Shown here: positions 62,901-64,000 of the stretch, piece after piece
How positions within the stretch are numbered: position 1 is the stretch's first letter
Layout of the letters: each line of letters starts with the position of its first letter
Source of the DNA: Edolisoma coerulescens
Taxonomy: Eukaryota; Chordata; Aves; Passeriformes; Campephagidae
Reading direction: 5' to 3'
NCBI GenBank assembly: GCA_013397115.1
Contig: VWZW01004863.1
Location: 744,001 to 808,000 of the forward strand
DNA: 64,000 nt
Translations under genes and position numbers: made by a program
Notes under the pieces: model-generated
Seen by the model: only the letters and a program-made list of their open reading frames with translations
The model's database searches: none
What the model was told of the DNA's origin: nothing

Positions 62901-63635
62901 CATGCATATTCTGCTGACCTAGATGTCTTAGCTATCTGCCTTCCTAACTTTGTATTTCAGTGGTCAATGCGTGTTGGGAAGACAGCTCTTCTTGGCAAAG
63001 AAAAAATTAAAACATTTTGCTAAATCTTCAGGTACAGAGAGTGCATGAGAGCAGAGCTAAGGCAAACAGCCGGGCTATTACCTAACTATGACTTTAATTA
63101 ATTTTTCCCTTCCAAGATTTTCATTTTTCATGTGACGGCTGCAGATTATTTTTAATTAAAGTGTGAAAACAGTAAAAGAAACAGATTTGTTCGCAAGCAT
63201 TTTATTGCCTGTTCACTATGTTCTATTACACTCAAAATCTTGTAAGAAAAAAGGAACATAATATACATTTAGCTATGAACTTATTGTTAGTCCAATGAAC
63301 TACTTAACAGTCCAAGAGTCTAAACAAATAGTAATATTACTCTTAAAATCCTTGTATGTGAACTAGCTAAGGTCTACCCAGTTTGCCTGGCCTTATTCTC
63401 ATCCTTTGAGTATCTCTTTGGGATCTATGGTCAGCACTTCATTATGCCTCATGAGCTGCTGGATGGAAAGGTTTTAATGGATTTGGAACACCACAAAGTC
63501 TCACCAGGAGGAACAGGTCATTTATGAAGTGCATGGGAGATTTGTGTGCAAAGGTGGGGTGCGTCTTTCCTCTTCCGTTTGATATGCTTGGGTTTATTTT
63601 TAAATGCTTCCTTACCTATGGCTGATGTCTTCTAG
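59907..63635. other. AT-rich unique sequence, no gene seen
   Basis: No recognisable gene or mobile element. A T-run lies near 62247-62260. Frames at 61030-61281 and 62781-63023 on the plus strand have no recognisable domain. Confidence 0.55.
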
Positions 63636-63870
63636 CTGATCTCAGCTGAGGGATGAGCATAACCCTCACCATTTCCCCATGCTCAGACATGGGGACCCCC
63701 TGGGTTTGCCAGACCCTTCCCATCGAGGCAGTGGCACAGCTCAGGCTCAGGCAGGGGAGGCACCAGGCACTTGGACCTGAGGTAGGAGCTGAAACCAGCT
63801 CAGCTCAGCTCTGGCCAAGGCGAGCCCAAGCCAGCCCCGAGACTGGTGCTCTGAGCTCAGGGAACAGCCT
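63636..63870. other. GC-rich patch near window end
   Basis: A marked rise in GC content contains repeated CAGCTCAG and GGCTCAGG-type words (CAGCTCAGGCTCAGGCAGG near 63737, and CAGCTCAGCTCAGCTC near 63797). It may be part of an exon, an unrecognised repeat or a local GC island. No ORF or family is recognised. Confidence 0.4.
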
Positions 63871-64000
63871 AAAGCTTTTTACTAGAAATGGCAAAAAAGT
63901 AGAATTTACTGTATTACAATTCTGGCCACAGATGAAACTGTTATTTGGTTTTGGGTTCTGGGTTGGTTTTTTTTTATCTTCATCTATTTTAATAACAAAT

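Noticed and set aside
1..64000. Search for CRISPR arrays, operons, tRNA or rRNA genes, or phage-like modules
   Set aside because: No regularly spaced repeats, ribosome-binding-site/ORF arrays, or cloverleaf/rRNA signatures were seen; the content is vertebrate.

Overview
This window is vertebrate nuclear DNA, almost certainly avian and probably passerine. It is AT-rich, intron- or desert-like sequence with no complete protein-coding gene that I can recognise. The organism call rests on the interspersed repeats: several CR1 LINE 3' ends with the RAAGGTC-type tail and ATTCTGTG-like termini, and LTRs that match the bird ERVL-type solo LTRs I remember (heads TGTGCTGG and TGTTGGG). No bacterial operons, tRNA or rRNA genes, or CRISPR arrays were seen. 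Open reading frames are mostly short (60-110 codons) and scattered on both strands, as expected by chance in AT-rich DNA or inside repeats.

Layout. 1-20 kb: mostly unique AT-rich DNA with a CR1 3' end near 3 kb, a possible old repeat near 4.4-4.9 kb, a degenerate pyrimidine-rich repeat near 7.3-7.6 kb, an ATTCT pentanucleotide microsatellite with an inverted partner at 11.4 kb, an inverted CR1 tail at 12.5 kb, and one candidate terminal coding exon at 15.84 kb. 20.7-24.2 kb: two GC-rich islands that look like LTR-derived sequence, the second carrying CCAAT boxes and a TATA box on the minus strand. 24-32 kb: unique AT-rich DNA with a 37-base A tract. 32-35 kb: a plus-strand LTR ending at 33042 and a longer minus-strand CR1 fragment with a readable reverse-transcriptase C-terminus. 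39.9-40.3 kb: an older, decayed LINE reverse-transcriptase fragment on the minus strand. 41-50 kb: an LTR-rich stretch with four LTRs, two of them with perfect 5-bp target-site duplications (CATTC and CACTG). 50-64 kb: unique AT-rich DNA with minor simple repeats, one unusually long unexplained ORF (59.3-59.9 kb) and a GC-rich patch near the end.

The best-supported observations are the insertion histories of the solo LTRs. The most biologically interesting uncertain ones are the splice-acceptor-bounded candidate exon at 15841-15962 and the exon-like GC-rich island at 41910-42067. I did not find convincing evidence of a novel system. Repeat names are from memory of avian families and have not been checked against a library.
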